Shown: piece after piece, positions 1-8,728 of the stretch
Layout of the letters: each line of letters begins with the position of its first letter
Numbering within the stretch: the first letter of the stretch is position 1
Assembly (NCBI GenBank): GCA_046329495.1
Contig: JAXLUO010000006.1
Location: 108,154 to 172,153, forward strand
Reading direction: 5' to 3'
Origin: Bog-950 sp046329495
Lineage (GTDB): Bacteria > Bacteroidota > Bacteroidia > Chitinophagales > LD1
DNA: 64,000 nucleotides
Position numbers and translations under genes: made by a program
Notes under the pieces: model-generated
Seen by the model: the letters and a program-made list of their open reading frames with translations, nothing else
The model's database searches: none
What the model was told of the DNA's origin: nothing

Positions 1-905
1 ACGGGTTTACAGTTGGGTAATTGGACGAATTGAACTAATTGGACGAATTGAACGAATTGAACGAATGCTAAGGTTTAAACGGCTAAATGGTTAAAGGGGG
101 TGAGCGGGGTGAGGCGCTCTAAATGGCGGGGGCATCCATCGGCAGGTTGGGCCGCGCTTCCCACTACCCTTCGACTCCGCTCAGGGTGACAAATCAGGAG
201 GACCGCTGCGCAGGGCTGCGCTTCCCACTAACTCCCTAAAGGGAGAAGCGCTGCGCAGGGGCCAAGCTATTTCCCAAACAGACAGATCCCGGCCTGCGCC
301 GGGATGACGTCGTTGCGGGGGTAGGTAATAGGGCTGCGGTGCCCATTGACTCCATAAAGGAAAAAGTGCAGTTCGATGCCGCGCTTCCCACTGACTCCCT
401 AAAGGGAGAACCGCTACACCGGGGCAAACTTCCCACTACCCTTCGACTCCGCTCAGGGTGACAAAATCTGGGAGTACCGTTGCGCAGTGCTCTGCTACCC
501 ACTGACTCCCTAAAGGGAGAACCGCTGCACAGGTGAATGAACACAGTTGAGTTTATTGATGGATTTATCAGCATAATGTAAGCATGGATGCTGATATTAT
601 GCTGAGGTTTGGCTGAGGTGTTAGCAGGAAATAAGCAGGTTGTTGGGTGTTTCATTGGATTGGTTTTTAATGGTTTAGGGTACGGATGCTGATTTTTGAC
701 TGAGGTTTTGGCGCTATATGGGCAAGGGTGTCAACCACCCCTGTCCTTCGACTATGCTCAGGATTTATTGCTGACGCTATTCTGTCCCCTCCTTATCAAG
801 GCGGGGAAGTAACAGTCGCCTTGTGAGGCGACCGTATTACGGAGCAAGTTTCGCTGAAGTTTTAGCCTGTGCATGCGGGTTGGATAAGGTTTGCCATAAA
901 TGCAA
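1..905. repeat. Gene-free repeat-rich region at the left edge
   Basis: No convincing gene is seen. Positions 17-66 hold short tandem copies of a motif close to ATTGGACGAATTGAAC. From about 150 to 540 there are four or five copies of two intergenic repeat fragments: one with the palindrome CTCCCTAAAGGGAG, and one resembling CCCTTCGACTCCGCTCAGGG, which folds into an imperfect hairpin. Both families recur elsewhere in the window, near 5.1, 23.0, 44.0, 48.4 and 49.1 kb. The only long open frame here, 236-655 on the minus strand, is made of these repeats and is not credible as a protein. Confidence 0.7.
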
Positions 906-2276
906 TTAACAGTTAACCCAATGTTCGGGCATTACGGGGCGGATGACAGCGTTGACGAAGTAGCGCAGGGTATCGAGGAAATCGGCGCAGCGGTGGGCGT
1001 TGGAGCGATCTTTGATGATGCGCTTTTGGGCGTCCATTTCTACATAGGTGATGTCCTCAATCAGCGGTTTGCAGCGTTCGGGGTCGATGGTTACCGTCCA
1101 GCGCTTAAAGGCGGCGTTTACCAGCAGTTGGTTCGATTCAACCGGCGGGTTGGAGGTTGGCACCTGCAGGCGCATGAGCGACAAATTCATTTCGCGGATG
1201 ATAATCTGGAAGTAGTTGAGATTATCCTGACTAAGCGCACTGCGCGATGCACCCGTGGCATCGCCCGTAATTTTCCATTGTGCACGCGGATAGGATGCCT
1301 TCAGGCGTTCGCACATTTTCCAAATGTCGCTATTGGGCAGGCGGAAGCATTCAATAGCCTTAATACTGTAATCGCGGCAACTGTATTGAAACAGGGTGCA
1401 GGTAAGCGGGTTCACATTAAAATCGAAGGAAGCCCAGAGGATGTTTTCGCGGTCGTATACCGTTGGTTTTAAATGCAAGGCAGGATCGAAGGCCCATACA
1501 AACTTGCGGGTTTTATCGTCTACACCCCATTGGCCCAGCGCATATACGCGGTGCTGGTTTTCATCGAGCTGCGCCAATGCTTCCAGCCCGGCCATATCCT
1601 GTTCGGTAATAAATAAGCGCCCTGTTGCATCGCAATTATCACGGTAGGTGAATTGCATAACCGACGCGCTGCTGTGGTATACGCTTTGCTCATCGCACAC
1701 TTGTTTTTTAATCCAGTGGTTTTCACTAACGGGGTTTAGCACCAGTATAAACTGCGTATCGGCAAAGCCGCGTGCGCGGCGCACAACTTCGGTAAAATCG
1801 TTGAGCGCAAACTCGCTGGCTTCCTCCATTACTACCCGACGGATGTTTACGATACTCTTGAGTTTTTCAGGATTATCAACACCACGGAAAATGAAACTTC
1901 GTCCGTTTGGTAAATAAGTAATGCGCCGGTTATCGCCGCTGAAACAACAGCGGAATAGGTGCTGCAAATTGTATTGATAGATAAGGCCCACCAGCAGCTT
2001 AAAACAACTTTCGCGGTGCTGTGAGGCATACTTGCGTAAAAACAACGTATCGCCGTGGCCTTCCTGCATCAGTTGCAGCAACTCGCTTTGGTGCACGCTG
2101 TAACTTTTACCGCTCATGGCGCTGCCGTACACCACCATATACCGGCTGCTACAATTGTACACACGGTGGAACACGCCGGTGAACAGCGTATCCTGATGTT
2201 GGGAAAAATCGTAGGTGTATTCCTGTTTTTCAGCGCTTGGGCGGCGCGATGACAGTATGTTTCGCAGTAGTTGCAT
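906..2276 (-). CDS. Phage terminase large subunit (PBSX/Terminase_3-like), orphan
   Basis: Large terminase: the ATPase and nuclease motor that packages phage DNA into proheads. From the chosen ATG the protein has 456 residues. A Walker A motif (GSAMSGKS) lies near residue 51 and a Walker B-like segment (VVMEEA) near 150. The C-terminal half carries acidic clusters expected of an RNase H-like nuclease (FDFNVNP, KITGDATG, ADFLDTLR). An upstream in-frame start exists at 2375, but the ATG at 2276 (MQLLRN) gives a 47-nt overlap with the small-subunit gene, which is more typical. No portal, capsid or tail gene is present on either side. It is therefore a prophage remnant, a domesticated pair, or the edge of an element left of this window. 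Family call firm; activity unknown. Confidence 0.8.
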   Translation of the reverse strand: MQLLRNILSSRRPSAEKQEYTYDFSQHQDTLFTGVFHRVYNCSSRYMVVYGSAMSGKSYSVHQSELLQLMQEGHGDTLFLRKYASQHRESCFKLLVGLIYQYNLQHLFRCCFSGDNRRITYLPNGRSFIFRGVDNPEKLKSIVNIRRVVMEEASEFALNDFTEVVRRARGFADTQFILVLNPVSENHWIKKQVCDEQSVYHSSASVMQFTYRDNCDATGRLFITEQDMAGLEALAQLDENQHRVYALGQWGVDDKTRKFVWAFDPALHLKPTVYDRENILWASFDFNVNPLTCTLFQYSCRDYSIKAIECFRLPNSDIWKMCERLKASYPRAQWKITGDATGASRSALSQDNLNYFQIIIREMNLSLMRLQVPTSNPPVESNQLLVNAAFKRWTVTIDPERCKPLIEDITYVEMDAQKRIIKDRSNAHRCADFLDTLRYFVNAVIRPVMPEHWVNC

Positions 2277-2673
2277 GTAAATCGGTTTTGGTGGGAAAAC
2301 TGCCCATAAGGCGGAAGTATAAATCCAGCGCGCGTAATACATCGTGATAAGCCGGCAGGGCTTCGGTATCGCCATCCAGCGTTGCGCGTCCGCGTATAAT
2401 GTTGCTGAGGCGTTCTACAGCTTCAGCTTCGGTAACCATGTCGGCCCCCAGTTCGCGCCAAGCGGCATCGCGGCCCTCGCCCATAGCAATGGTGCGCTGC
2501 TCGGCCCGTTCGGCAATTTGCTTTACGTAGCGTTGGGCCAGGCGGTGTCCGTTGCTGGTGCAGGTGGCATCGGTTGCCTGCGCATTAATGGCTTGTCGGT
2601 AGGCTTCGGTTTGGGAGATGCCATCGGCAACAAGTTCAATGAATTTTTGGTGGTTGTGGGGGATGATTTCCAT
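2230..2673 (-). CDS. Phage terminase small subunit-like protein
   Basis: A 147-residue protein directly upstream of, and overlapping, the large terminase gene on the same strand. The N-terminal stretch (KFIELVADGISQTEAYRQA) matches the DNA-binding helix-turn-helix typical of small terminases that recognise the pac/cos site. The middle is Ala/Glu/Arg-rich and probably helical, and may mediate oligomerisation. Order and overlap (small before large) are those of a normal packaging module. Upstream, 2674-3230 is gene-free and full of repeats, so no other phage gene accompanies it. The call rests on the N-terminal motif and context; the C-terminal half is not diagnostic. Confidence 0.65.
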   Translation of the reverse strand: MEIIPHNHQKFIELVADGISQTEAYRQAINAQATDATCTSNGHRLAQRYVKQIAERAEQRTIAMGEGRDAAWRELGADMVTEAEAVERLSNIIRGRATLDGDTEALPAYHDVLRALDLYFRLMGSFPTKTDLHATTAKHTVIAPPKR

Positions 2674-3232
2674 GAGCGTGTGTTTAAACGGTTAAAAGGT
2701 TAAAGGTTTAAAGGGGAACGAAGTTTTCGGTTTTCGGTTTACAGTTAGGGGATCAGTTTAGAGTTTAAAATTTCAAGTTTAAAGTTGGAGGCGGCGCAAG
2801 AAATGGCTAAAGGGCTAAAGGGGAACGAAGTTTTCAGTTTACGGTTTTCAGTTTACAGTTAGGGGATCAGTTTAAAGTTTAAAATTTCAAGTTTAAAGTT
2901 GGAAGCGGCGCTTAAGGGTAGGTACGCGCCGGTGGGTTAGGGCGTTAACCAGCTATGCAATAGTTAAGCTATTGCTGTTCCCTGCTTATTAGGGCGGGGG
3001 AAAATAAGCAGTCGGTACGCTCCTATTGTGTAAGGCTTTGTGTTTTAGGTTAGGTGTTGCTTTGTGTTGGAAGTGGCCTTTGGTGGCCGGGGCTTCCCAG
3101 TGTTTTAGTGTTGTACCGTTTTATCGGCACCAGTGGAAATGGCTATTTCCGGATGTAAAGATAGTAATTTTAGTGTTTTGTTTCTTTTTTGGGTAGAATT
3201 ATTTTGTTAAAAGGGGATTATTTTTTGTACCC
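2674..3232. repeat. Intergenic repeats: duplicated ~90-bp segment
   Basis: No gene is seen. Two direct copies of an AT-rich segment lie at about 2710-2798 and 2816-2911. Each contains AAGGGGAACGAAGTTTTC, CAGTTTACAGTTAGGGGATC and a TTTAAAATTTCAAGTTTAAA tract, and each ends in GGCGGCGC or GAAGCGGCGC. The AAGTTTAAAATTTGAAGTTT-like tract is dispersed: it recurs near 14.33, 16.83, 18.73 and 18.91 kb and inverted near 45.83 and 49.03 kb. The rest, to the start of the REP array at 3233, shows nothing I can assign. Confidence 0.6.
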
Positions 3233-3827
3233 GGAGGTTGAAACCTCCTGCTTGCGTGAGAAGTGGAAATTTTTCTGTTGTAGGGCTGAAGCCCATGGAA
3301 TACAGGAAATCGTTTCTTAAAGGAATTATTATTTACACCCGGAGGTTGAAACCTCCTGCTTGGTGAGAAACGGAAATTTTTCTGTTGTAGGGCTGAAGCC
3401 CATGGAATACAGGAAATCGTTTCTTAAAGGAATTATTATTTACACTCGGAGGTTGAAACCTCCTGCTTGGTGAAAAGCGGAAGTTCTCTGTGCAGGGCTG
3501 AAGCCCATGGAGTACAGGCGTTCGTTTCTTAAAGGAATTATTCTTTGTACCCGGAGGTTAAAACCTCCTGCTTGGTGAGAAACGGAAATTTGCTGTTGTA
3601 GGACTGAAGTCCATGGAATACAGGCATTCGTTTCTTAAAGGAATTATTCTTTACACCCGGAGGTTTAAACCTCCTGCTTGCGTGAGAAGTGGAAATTTTT
3701 CTGTTGTAGGGCTGAAGCCCATGGAGTACAGGCGTTCGTTTCTTAAAGGCATTATTCTTTACACCCGGAGGTTTAAACCTCCTGCTTGCGTGAAAAGCGG
3801 AATTTTTCAGTTGTAGGGCTGAAGCCC
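3233..3827 (+). repeat. REP-like tandem array, left block (6 two-hairpin units)
   Basis: Six units of about 108 bp. Each has hairpin A (GGAGGTT-GA-AACCTCC) and, about 35 bp later, hairpin B (GGGCT-GA-AGCCC), then an ATGGAATACAGG linker. Hairpin A copies start at 3233, 3341, 3448, 3553, 3659 and 3767; hairpin B copies at 3283, 3390, 3495, 3601, 3709 and 3816. Stems are kept while loops vary (GA, AA, TA). At 3601-3612 both arms of hairpin B are changed together (GGACT/AGTCC), a compensatory change. The block abuts the RAYT transposase, as in REP/BIME systems. Open frames inside the array (for example 3613-3816) are repeat artefacts. Confidence 0.85.
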
Positions 3828-3878
3828 AAAGGGGTCGTCTTGATTATGAATTTTGCGTAGATTTATCAAAAATCCGCC

Positions 3879-4316
3879 ATGTCTTTTGTTCGCAATTGGA
3901 TTCATTTGGTTTTCAGCACAAAAGGACGTATGCCATTGTTGGTTTCGGCCATTCGTCAAACAGTTTTTCAGCATATCCGCAAACAGGGGTTAGCTAACGG
4001 TATTCAAATGGATTTTGTTAATGGCTATTATGACCACATCCATTGTCTGTTTATGTTGCCTTCTACTATGCCATTGTCAAAAGCTGTTCAGTTGTTGAAG
4101 GGCGAATCTTCGCGTTGGATCAATCAGGATGGTCTAACAGCTGAGCCTTTTGAATGGCAGGATGAGTACTATGCGGAGTCAATTGGAGTAAATGACGTGG
4201 AAAGAGTGCGGGCTTATATCAAAAATCAGGAAGATCATCATAAAAATATATCATTTGAGTCGGAGATAGAACGAAATGGCTATTTCAAAGAGAGCGGGAA
4301 GAAGATTACGGATTGA
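3879..4316 (+). CDS. REP-associated tyrosine transposase (RAYT; IS200/IS605-like Y1 family)
   Basis: A 145-residue single-domain Y1 transposase. The HUH metal-binding motif is H53-I-H55 in YYDHIHCLF, and the probable catalytic tyrosine is Y113 in RAYIKNQEDHH, the usual arrangement in TnpA and RAYT proteins. Such enzymes cut and join single-stranded DNA next to short hairpins. The gene lies inside an array of two-hairpin repeats (six units upstream, five downstream), the arrangement that defines RAYTs rather than free IS200 elements. It interrupts one unit exactly between hairpin B, which ends at 3827, and the linker that resumes at about 4321. No accessory TnpB is present. The frame is intact, so the enzyme may still be active. 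Confidence 0.88.
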   Translation: MSFVRNWIHLVFSTKGRMPLLVSAIRQTVFQHIRKQGLANGIQMDFVNGYYDHIHCLFMLPSTMPLSKAVQLLKGESSRWINQDGLTAEPFEWQDEYYAESIGVNDVERVRAYIKNQEDHHKNISFESEIERNGYFKESGKKITD

Positions 4317-4320
4317 AATA

Positions 4321-4851
4321 TCAATACAAGCATTCGTTTCTTAAAGGAATTATTCTTAATACCCGGAGGTTGAAACCTCCTACTTTGTGAGAAGCGGAAT
4401 TTTTCTGTTTTAGGGCTGAAGCCCATGGAATACAGGCATTCACTTCTTGATAGGAATTATTCTTTACACCCGGAGGTTGAAACCTCCTGCTTAGTGAGAA
4501 GCGGAATTTTTCTGTTGTAGGGCTGAAGCCCATGGAATACAGGCGTTCGTTTCTTGATGGGAATTATACTTTGTACCCGGAGGTTGAAACCTACTGCTTG
4601 GTGAAAAGCGGAATTTTTCTGTTGTAGGGCTGAAGCCCATGGAATACAGGCGTTCGTTTCTTAAAGGAATTATTCTTTATACCCGGAGGTTAAAGCCTAC
4701 TGCTTGGTGAGAAGCGGAATTTTTCTGTTTTAGGGCTGAAGCCCATGGAATACAGGAAATCGTTTCTTGATGGAATTTATTCTTAATACCCGGAGGTTGA
4801 AACCTCCTACTTTGTGAGAAGCGGAATTTTTCTGTTTTAGGGCTGAAGCCC
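4321..4851 (+). repeat. REP-like tandem array, right block (5 two-hairpin units)
   Basis: Five further units in the same orientation as the left block. Hairpin A copies start at 4365, 4472, 4579, 4685 and 4792; hairpin B copies at 4413, 4520, 4627, 4733 and 4840. Two hairpin A copies (4579 and 4685) carry a stem-breaking change (AACCTAC or AGCCTAC in place of AACCTCC), while hairpin B is perfect throughout. The block begins in the linker part of a unit (TACAAGCATTCGTTTCTTAA), the continuation of the unit interrupted by the transposase gene. Confidence 0.85.
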
Positions 4852-5280
4852 AATTTTTTGAGTGAGTGCAGCCTTTGTGTAAGATAATTTCGGTTTGTAT
4901 TTACGGCTTCAGCCGCATTAAACAGATAATTTTCCGCTTATCACCCGCAGCCATTGTCTTTTAAGCTTTGGCTGCTGAGGTTTATGCTCGACCAGCGCTC
5001 TATAGATCAATGGGCGCCACCCTTAAATCATAATTCATCATAACCATCCGTGTTCATCAGCGTTCCGTTTCACCAGCTTCGCTACCCACTGACTCCCTAA
5101 AGGGAGGACCGCCACGCAAAGGCAAAGGGCCTCACAAATCAGCATTCTAAAATCTAAAATCATAAATCATCATAACCATCCGTGTTTATCAGCGTTCCGT
5201 TTCGCCGGCTCTGCTACCCACTACCCTTCGTTTCATAAACCGATGAGCAGGATTAGCCCCCATTTATGCCCTCAGTAGTT
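4852..5280. repeat. Intergenic region with two copies of a dispersed repeat
   Basis: No gene is seen. Two direct copies of a composite repeat lie at about 5025-5115 and 5155-5230. Each contains CATCATAACCATCCGTGTT, CAGCGTTCCGTTTC and CTACCCACT, and one adds ACTCCCTAAAGGGAG. The same text appears inverted near 39.8, 43.8-44.3 and 48.4 kb and direct near 49.1 kb. It ends just upstream of the nucleotidyltransferase promoter. Confidence 0.6.
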
Positions 5281-5288
5281 TATATTCG
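5281..5288 (+). promoter_or_regulatory. Putative -7 box TATATTCG of the nucleotidyltransferase operon
   Basis: TATATTCG differs by one base from the Bacteroidota -7 consensus TAnnTTTG. It lies 17 nt before the ATG at 5305 and downstream of an earlier in-frame ATG at 5266, so it favours the later start. No clear -33 element was identified. Confidence 0.45.
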
Positions 5289-5304
5289 CGGCCAAGTAGA
5301 ACGT

Positions 5305-6315
5305 ATGCAAGCTATAATACCCGTAGCCGGGGCCGGAACACGCCTGCGGCCTTTAACTTATACCCAGCCCAAGGTGCTTATTTCGGTGGCAGGTAAACCT
5401 ATCCTGTCGTTTATTATTGATGAACTGGTAGAAAACGGGGTTTCCGAGTTTGTGTTTGTGATTGGTTACCTGGGCGAAAAGATCAAGGAGTTTGTTGACA
5501 AAACGTACCCGAACCTGAACATCCGCTTTGTAAATCAGGAGAACCGCGAAGGTTTGGGGCATGCCATCTGGTGCGCCCGCGAGGTAATTGATTTGAATAA
5601 AGATCTGATCATACACCTGGGTGATACGATTGTAGATATTGATTTGAAGAAAGTGTTAGAAAGCAACCATAGCACCTTGTGTGTAAAAAAGGTGGAAGAC
5701 CCCCGCGCGTTTGGTGTGGCTGAAATTGACAGCGAGGGCTGGATTAAAGCCGTGGTGGAGAAGCCCTCCATACCCAAAAGCAATATGGCGCTGGTGGGTT
5801 TGTATTACATACACGAAACGCGGGCACTGTTTGATGCGCTGGAGTACAACATCGCCCAAAACAAACGCAACAACAACGAGTTTTACTTAACCGATGCCTT
5901 GCAGAAGATGATTACCGACGGCGTGCGTTTCCGCAGTTATAAGGTAGATAACTGGCACGATGTAGGTAAGAAGGACATACTGCTTGAAACCAATGCGCTG
6001 CTGTTGCGCAAGCTGGGCGAAAAGGGTTTAAATGCCGGTAATTGCGAAGGATCGATTATAGTGCCGCCGGTGAATATTGCACCCGGGGCGCGTATCCGTA
6101 ATTCTATAATAGGGCCTAATGTGTCGGTGGGTGAGAATACGGAGATCAATTATTCGATCATCAAAAACTCGATTGTAGGTTCGTTTAGCCGATTAGAGCA
6201 TGTGGTATTACACAGTTCGCTGATTGGTAGTGATAGTTGTATTACAGGTTTAAGCCAGAGCCTGAACATTGGTGATAACACCGAGATTGACCTGCGCGGC
6301 GAACAGGGATTTTAA
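5305..6315 (+). CDS. Sugar-1-phosphate nucleotidyltransferase (RmlA/GlmU-like)
   Basis: A 336-residue cytoplasmic enzyme expected to transfer a nucleotide from an NTP to a sugar 1-phosphate, giving an NDP-sugar for polysaccharide or envelope synthesis. The N-terminal signature (IIPVAGAGTRLRPLT followed by QPKVL and GKPIL) is the NTP-transferase nucleotide-binding loop. The C-terminal ~90 residues (NCEGSIIVPPVNIAPGARI, NSIIGPNVSVG, NYSIIKNSIVG) form a left-handed beta-helix hexapeptide domain. Length and layout resemble long RmlA-type thymidylyltransferases, but the substrate cannot be told from sequence. The start at 5305 was preferred over 5266 because it opens with the conserved core and a promoter-like box lies between the two. 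It is followed 15 bp later by the nitronate monooxygenase-like gene. Confidence 0.82.
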   Translation: MQAIIPVAGAGTRLRPLTYTQPKVLISVAGKPILSFIIDELVENGVSEFVFVIGYLGEKIKEFVDKTYPNLNIRFVNQENREGLGHAIWCAREVIDLNKDLIIHLGDTIVDIDLKKVLESNHSTLCVKKVEDPRAFGVAEIDSEGWIKAVVEKPSIPKSNMALVGLYYIHETRALFDALEYNIAQNKRNNNEFYLTDALQKMITDGVRFRSYKVDNWHDVGKKDILLETNALLLRKLGEKGLNAGNCEGSIIVPPVNIAPGARIRNSIIGPNVSVGENTEINYSIIKNSIVGSFSRLEHVVLHSSLIGSDSCITGLSQSLNIGDNTEIDLRGEQGF

Positions 6316-6330
6316 TTTTAGATTTTACCG

Positions 6331-7272
6331 ATGGAGAATAGAATTACAAAGCTTTTTAATATTGAATATCCCATTATACAAGCGGGTATGATTTGGTGCA
6401 GCGATTGGCATTTGGCCAGCGCGGTAAGCAAGGCCGGTGGCCTGGGTTTGATTGGTGCAGGCAGTATGTACCCCGATATTTTGCGCGAAAACATCCGCAA
6501 AGCGAAAGCCGCCACCGATAAGCCTTTTGGCGTAAACGTGCCCTTGTTGTATCCGGATATTGATAAGCATATGTCCATAATTATTGAGGAGGGTGTTAAG
6601 GTTGTTTTTACCAGCGCCGGCAACCCTAAAACATGGACGAAGCATTTACAGGAAAAAGGCATTAAGGTGGTGCATGTAACCGCCAGCAGCAAGTTTGCCA
6701 AAAAGAGCGAAGAGGCAGGTTGCGATGCCGTAGTATGCGAAGGTTTTGAAGCCGGTGGGCATAACGGCCGCGAGGAAACCACCACGTTTGTATTGATACC
6801 GCAGGTGCGTGCAGCAACCAGCTTGCCGTTGATTGCCGCAGGTGGTATTGCCACCGGTAAAGGCATGCTGGCCGCTATGGTGTTGGGTGCTGAAGGTGTG
6901 CAGATAGGCACCCGCTTTGCTGCCAGTGCTGAGTCGAGCGCGCATGAGAATTTTAAGCAGGCGATAATAGGTTTGAACGAAGGCGACACCATGCTGAGCA
7001 TGAAGAAACTGGTACCTGTGCGTTTGATAAAAAATGAGTTTCAGAAACGTGTGCAGGAGGCAGAGGACCGCGGTGCCAAGCCTGAGGAGTTAGCAGAAAT
7101 ATTAGGTCGCGCACGTGCTAAAAAAGGCATGTTTGAAGGCGATATGACAGAAGGAGAACTGGAGATTGGTCAGGTGGCTTCGCTGATACGGGAGGTGAAA
7201 CCAGCCGGCGAAATTGTACAGGAGATTTGGAGTGAGTTTGTAGCGGCGAAAGAAGCGGTGAAAGGTTTGTAA
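6331..7272 (+). CDS. Nitronate monooxygenase / 2-nitropropane dioxygenase family flavoprotein
   Basis: A 313-residue TIM-barrel flavoprotein. Features seen are the N-terminal PIIQAGM and KAGGLGLIGAGS, the central EGFEAGGHNG segment, and C-terminal IAAGGIATG and LGAEGVQIGTRF, which bind FMN phosphate in nitronate monooxygenases and FabK-type enoyl reductases. The known family reaction is FMN-dependent oxidation of alkyl nitronates. FabK-like enoyl-ACP reduction cannot be excluded because the two subfamilies share these motifs. It sits between the nucleotidyltransferase and serA with short gaps (15 and 24 bp), which suggests co-transcription. Its physiological role in that operon is not evident. 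Confidence 0.82.
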   Translation: MENRITKLFNIEYPIIQAGMIWCSDWHLASAVSKAGGLGLIGAGSMYPDILRENIRKAKAATDKPFGVNVPLLYPDIDKHMSIIIEEGVKVVFTSAGNPKTWTKHLQEKGIKVVHVTASSKFAKKSEEAGCDAVVCEGFEAGGHNGREETTTFVLIPQVRAATSLPLIAAGGIATGKGMLAAMVLGAEGVQIGTRFAASAESSAHENFKQAIIGLNEGDTMLSMKKLVPVRLIKNEFQKRVQEAEDRGAKPEELAEILGRARAKKGMFEGDMTEGELEIGQVASLIREVKPAGEIVQEIWSEFVAAKEAVKGL

Positions 7273-7296
7273 AACAGGAAAGAATAATTGCATATA

Positions 7297-8532
7297 ATGA
7301 GTAAAGGAGCAACGAGCTACCCGAAGGATAAGATCAAGATTTTATTGCTGGAAAATATCAGCGATGTTTCGGTAGAAGAATTTAAAGAGGCAGGTTACAG
7401 CAATGTAGAAAAATTGAGCGGTGCGCTGGACGAAGCCGCCCTTGCCCAGAAGATAAAGGATGTACACCTGCTGGGCATCCGTAGTAAAACCATGATTACC
7501 CCTAAGGTGTTAGCCAAAGCCAATAAACTGCTTTCGATAGGTTGTTATTGCATTGGTGTTAACCAGGTGAATATGCAGGCCGCTGTGCAGCAAGGCGTGG
7601 CTGTGTTTAATGCACCGCACGCCAATACCCGCAGCGTTGCCGAGTTGGTAATTGGTTTATCGATTATGCTTATACGCCGCATACCCGATAAAAACAAGGC
7701 TGCCCATGAAGGTATCTGGCAAAAGGATGCAAAGGGCAGCTACGAGTTGCGTGGTAAAACAATCGGTTTGGTGGGTTACGGTAACATCGGCTCGCAGGTT
7801 AGTGTAATGGCTGAAGCGTTGGGTATGGATGTGTTGTATTACGACATTGAGCCCAAACTGCCCCACGGCAATGCCAAGCAGGTGCGCAGTTTAAAGGAGT
7901 TGCTGCGCCGTTCGAATATTGTTTCGCTGCACGTGCCCAGCGATGCGGGCACCCGCGATATGATCAACGCTGAGACTCTGGCGTATATGAAGAAGGGCAG
8001 CTTGCTTATAAATTACAGCCGAGGCGATGTGGTGGATTTAGAGGCGTTGCGCAATGCGCTGGTGAGCGGTCAGTTAGCCGGTGCGGCGGTGGATGTGTTC
8101 CCCGAAGAGCCGGAAAAGAACGGGGCTAAATTTCAGACTGTATTACAGGGTTTGCCGAATGTAATTTTAACACCGCATATTGGTGGCAGCACCGAAGAGG
8201 CTCAGATGAACATAGGCCTGGATGTAACAGCCAAGATGTTGAACTTTTTAGAGAAGGGGATGACCACGGGTTCGCACTCGGTGCCTGCGCTTAACTTACC
8301 GATGCAGGCTAAAACGCACCGCATATTGCACATACACAAAAACATACCGGGTGTGTTGGGCGAAATAAACTCACGCCTATCTACACATAACATCAATATA
8401 TTAGGACAGTATCTGAAAACCAATGATGAGATTGGTTACGTGGTACTGGACGTTGACAGCAAGTTGAGCAAGGAGGCATTTGCCTTACTGAAGAGCGCGA
8501 AAGGCACTATTAAGAGCCGCTTGCTTTATTAA
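7297..8532 (+). CDS. serA: D-3-phosphoglycerate dehydrogenase
   Basis: A 411-residue enzyme, nearly the length of E. coli SerA (410). It catalyses the first step of serine synthesis, 3-phosphoglycerate to 3-phosphohydroxypyruvate. Seen in order: substrate-domain text (IGCYCIGVNQV, FNAPHANTRSVAELVIG), the NAD-binding GYGNIGSQ near residue 158, the catalytic Arg in NYSRGDVVD, the Glu in DVFPEEP, the His in TPHIGGST, and a C-terminal ACT-type domain (HIHKNIPGVLGEIN to the terminal RLLY). This is the serine-inhibited class. The ATG at 7297 was chosen over an upstream TTG at 7288. A rho-independent terminator follows at 8556, so serA ends the operon that begins at 5305. Confidence 0.96.
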   Translation: MSKGATSYPKDKIKILLLENISDVSVEEFKEAGYSNVEKLSGALDEAALAQKIKDVHLLGIRSKTMITPKVLAKANKLLSIGCYCIGVNQVNMQAAVQQGVAVFNAPHANTRSVAELVIGLSIMLIRRIPDKNKAAHEGIWQKDAKGSYELRGKTIGLVGYGNIGSQVSVMAEALGMDVLYYDIEPKLPHGNAKQVRSLKELLRRSNIVSLHVPSDAGTRDMINAETLAYMKKGSLLINYSRGDVVDLEALRNALVSGQLAGAAVDVFPEEPEKNGAKFQTVLQGLPNVILTPHIGGSTEEAQMNIGLDVTAKMLNFLEKGMTTGSHSVPALNLPMQAKTHRILHIHKNIPGVLGEINSRLSTHNINILGQYLKTNDEIGYVVLDVDSKLSKEAFALLKSAKGTIKSRLLY

Positions 8533-8555
8533 TACATTCAGTTTCAGAAAACAAG

Positions 8556-8586
8556 AAAAACCCGTCCTGTATTGGCGGGTTTTTTG
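8556..8586 (+). terminator. Rho-independent terminator after serA
   Basis: Stem AAAAACCCG (8556-8564) pairs with CGGGTTTTT (8576-8584) around an 11-nt loop and is followed by more T residues. It lies 24 bp after the serA stop. Confidence 0.85.
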
Positions 8587-8701
8587 TTTTACAAAACAGA
8601 GATGCGGTTTTTGACATATGTAATTTAGGGCGAATGTACGATCAGTGCTGTAACTGACAACAATCAGTCCAAAGTATTTTAAGGTGGGGTGGGTGCGGTG
8701 C

Positions 8702-8709
8702 TACTTTCG
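8702..8709 (+). promoter_or_regulatory. Putative -7 box TACTTTCG of the collagen-like gene
   Basis: TACTTTCG lies 19 nt upstream of the ATG at 8729 and downstream of an alternative ATG at 8684. It matches the TAnnTTCG variant seen at several promoters in this window. Confidence 0.45.
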
Positions 8710-8728
8710 TGGCACTAAACTACCCCTC

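Noticed and set aside
236..655. Minus-strand 139-codon frame at the left edge
   Set aside because: Built from intergenic repeats; no protein-like composition or promoter.
3613..4533. Open frames inside the REP array (3613-3816 plus, 4321-4533 minus)
   Set aside because: They consist entirely of repeat units and encode repeated text; not genes.
3233..4851. CRISPR array
   Set aside because: Unit length is ~108 bp with two palindromes and no unique spacers; no cas gene nearby.
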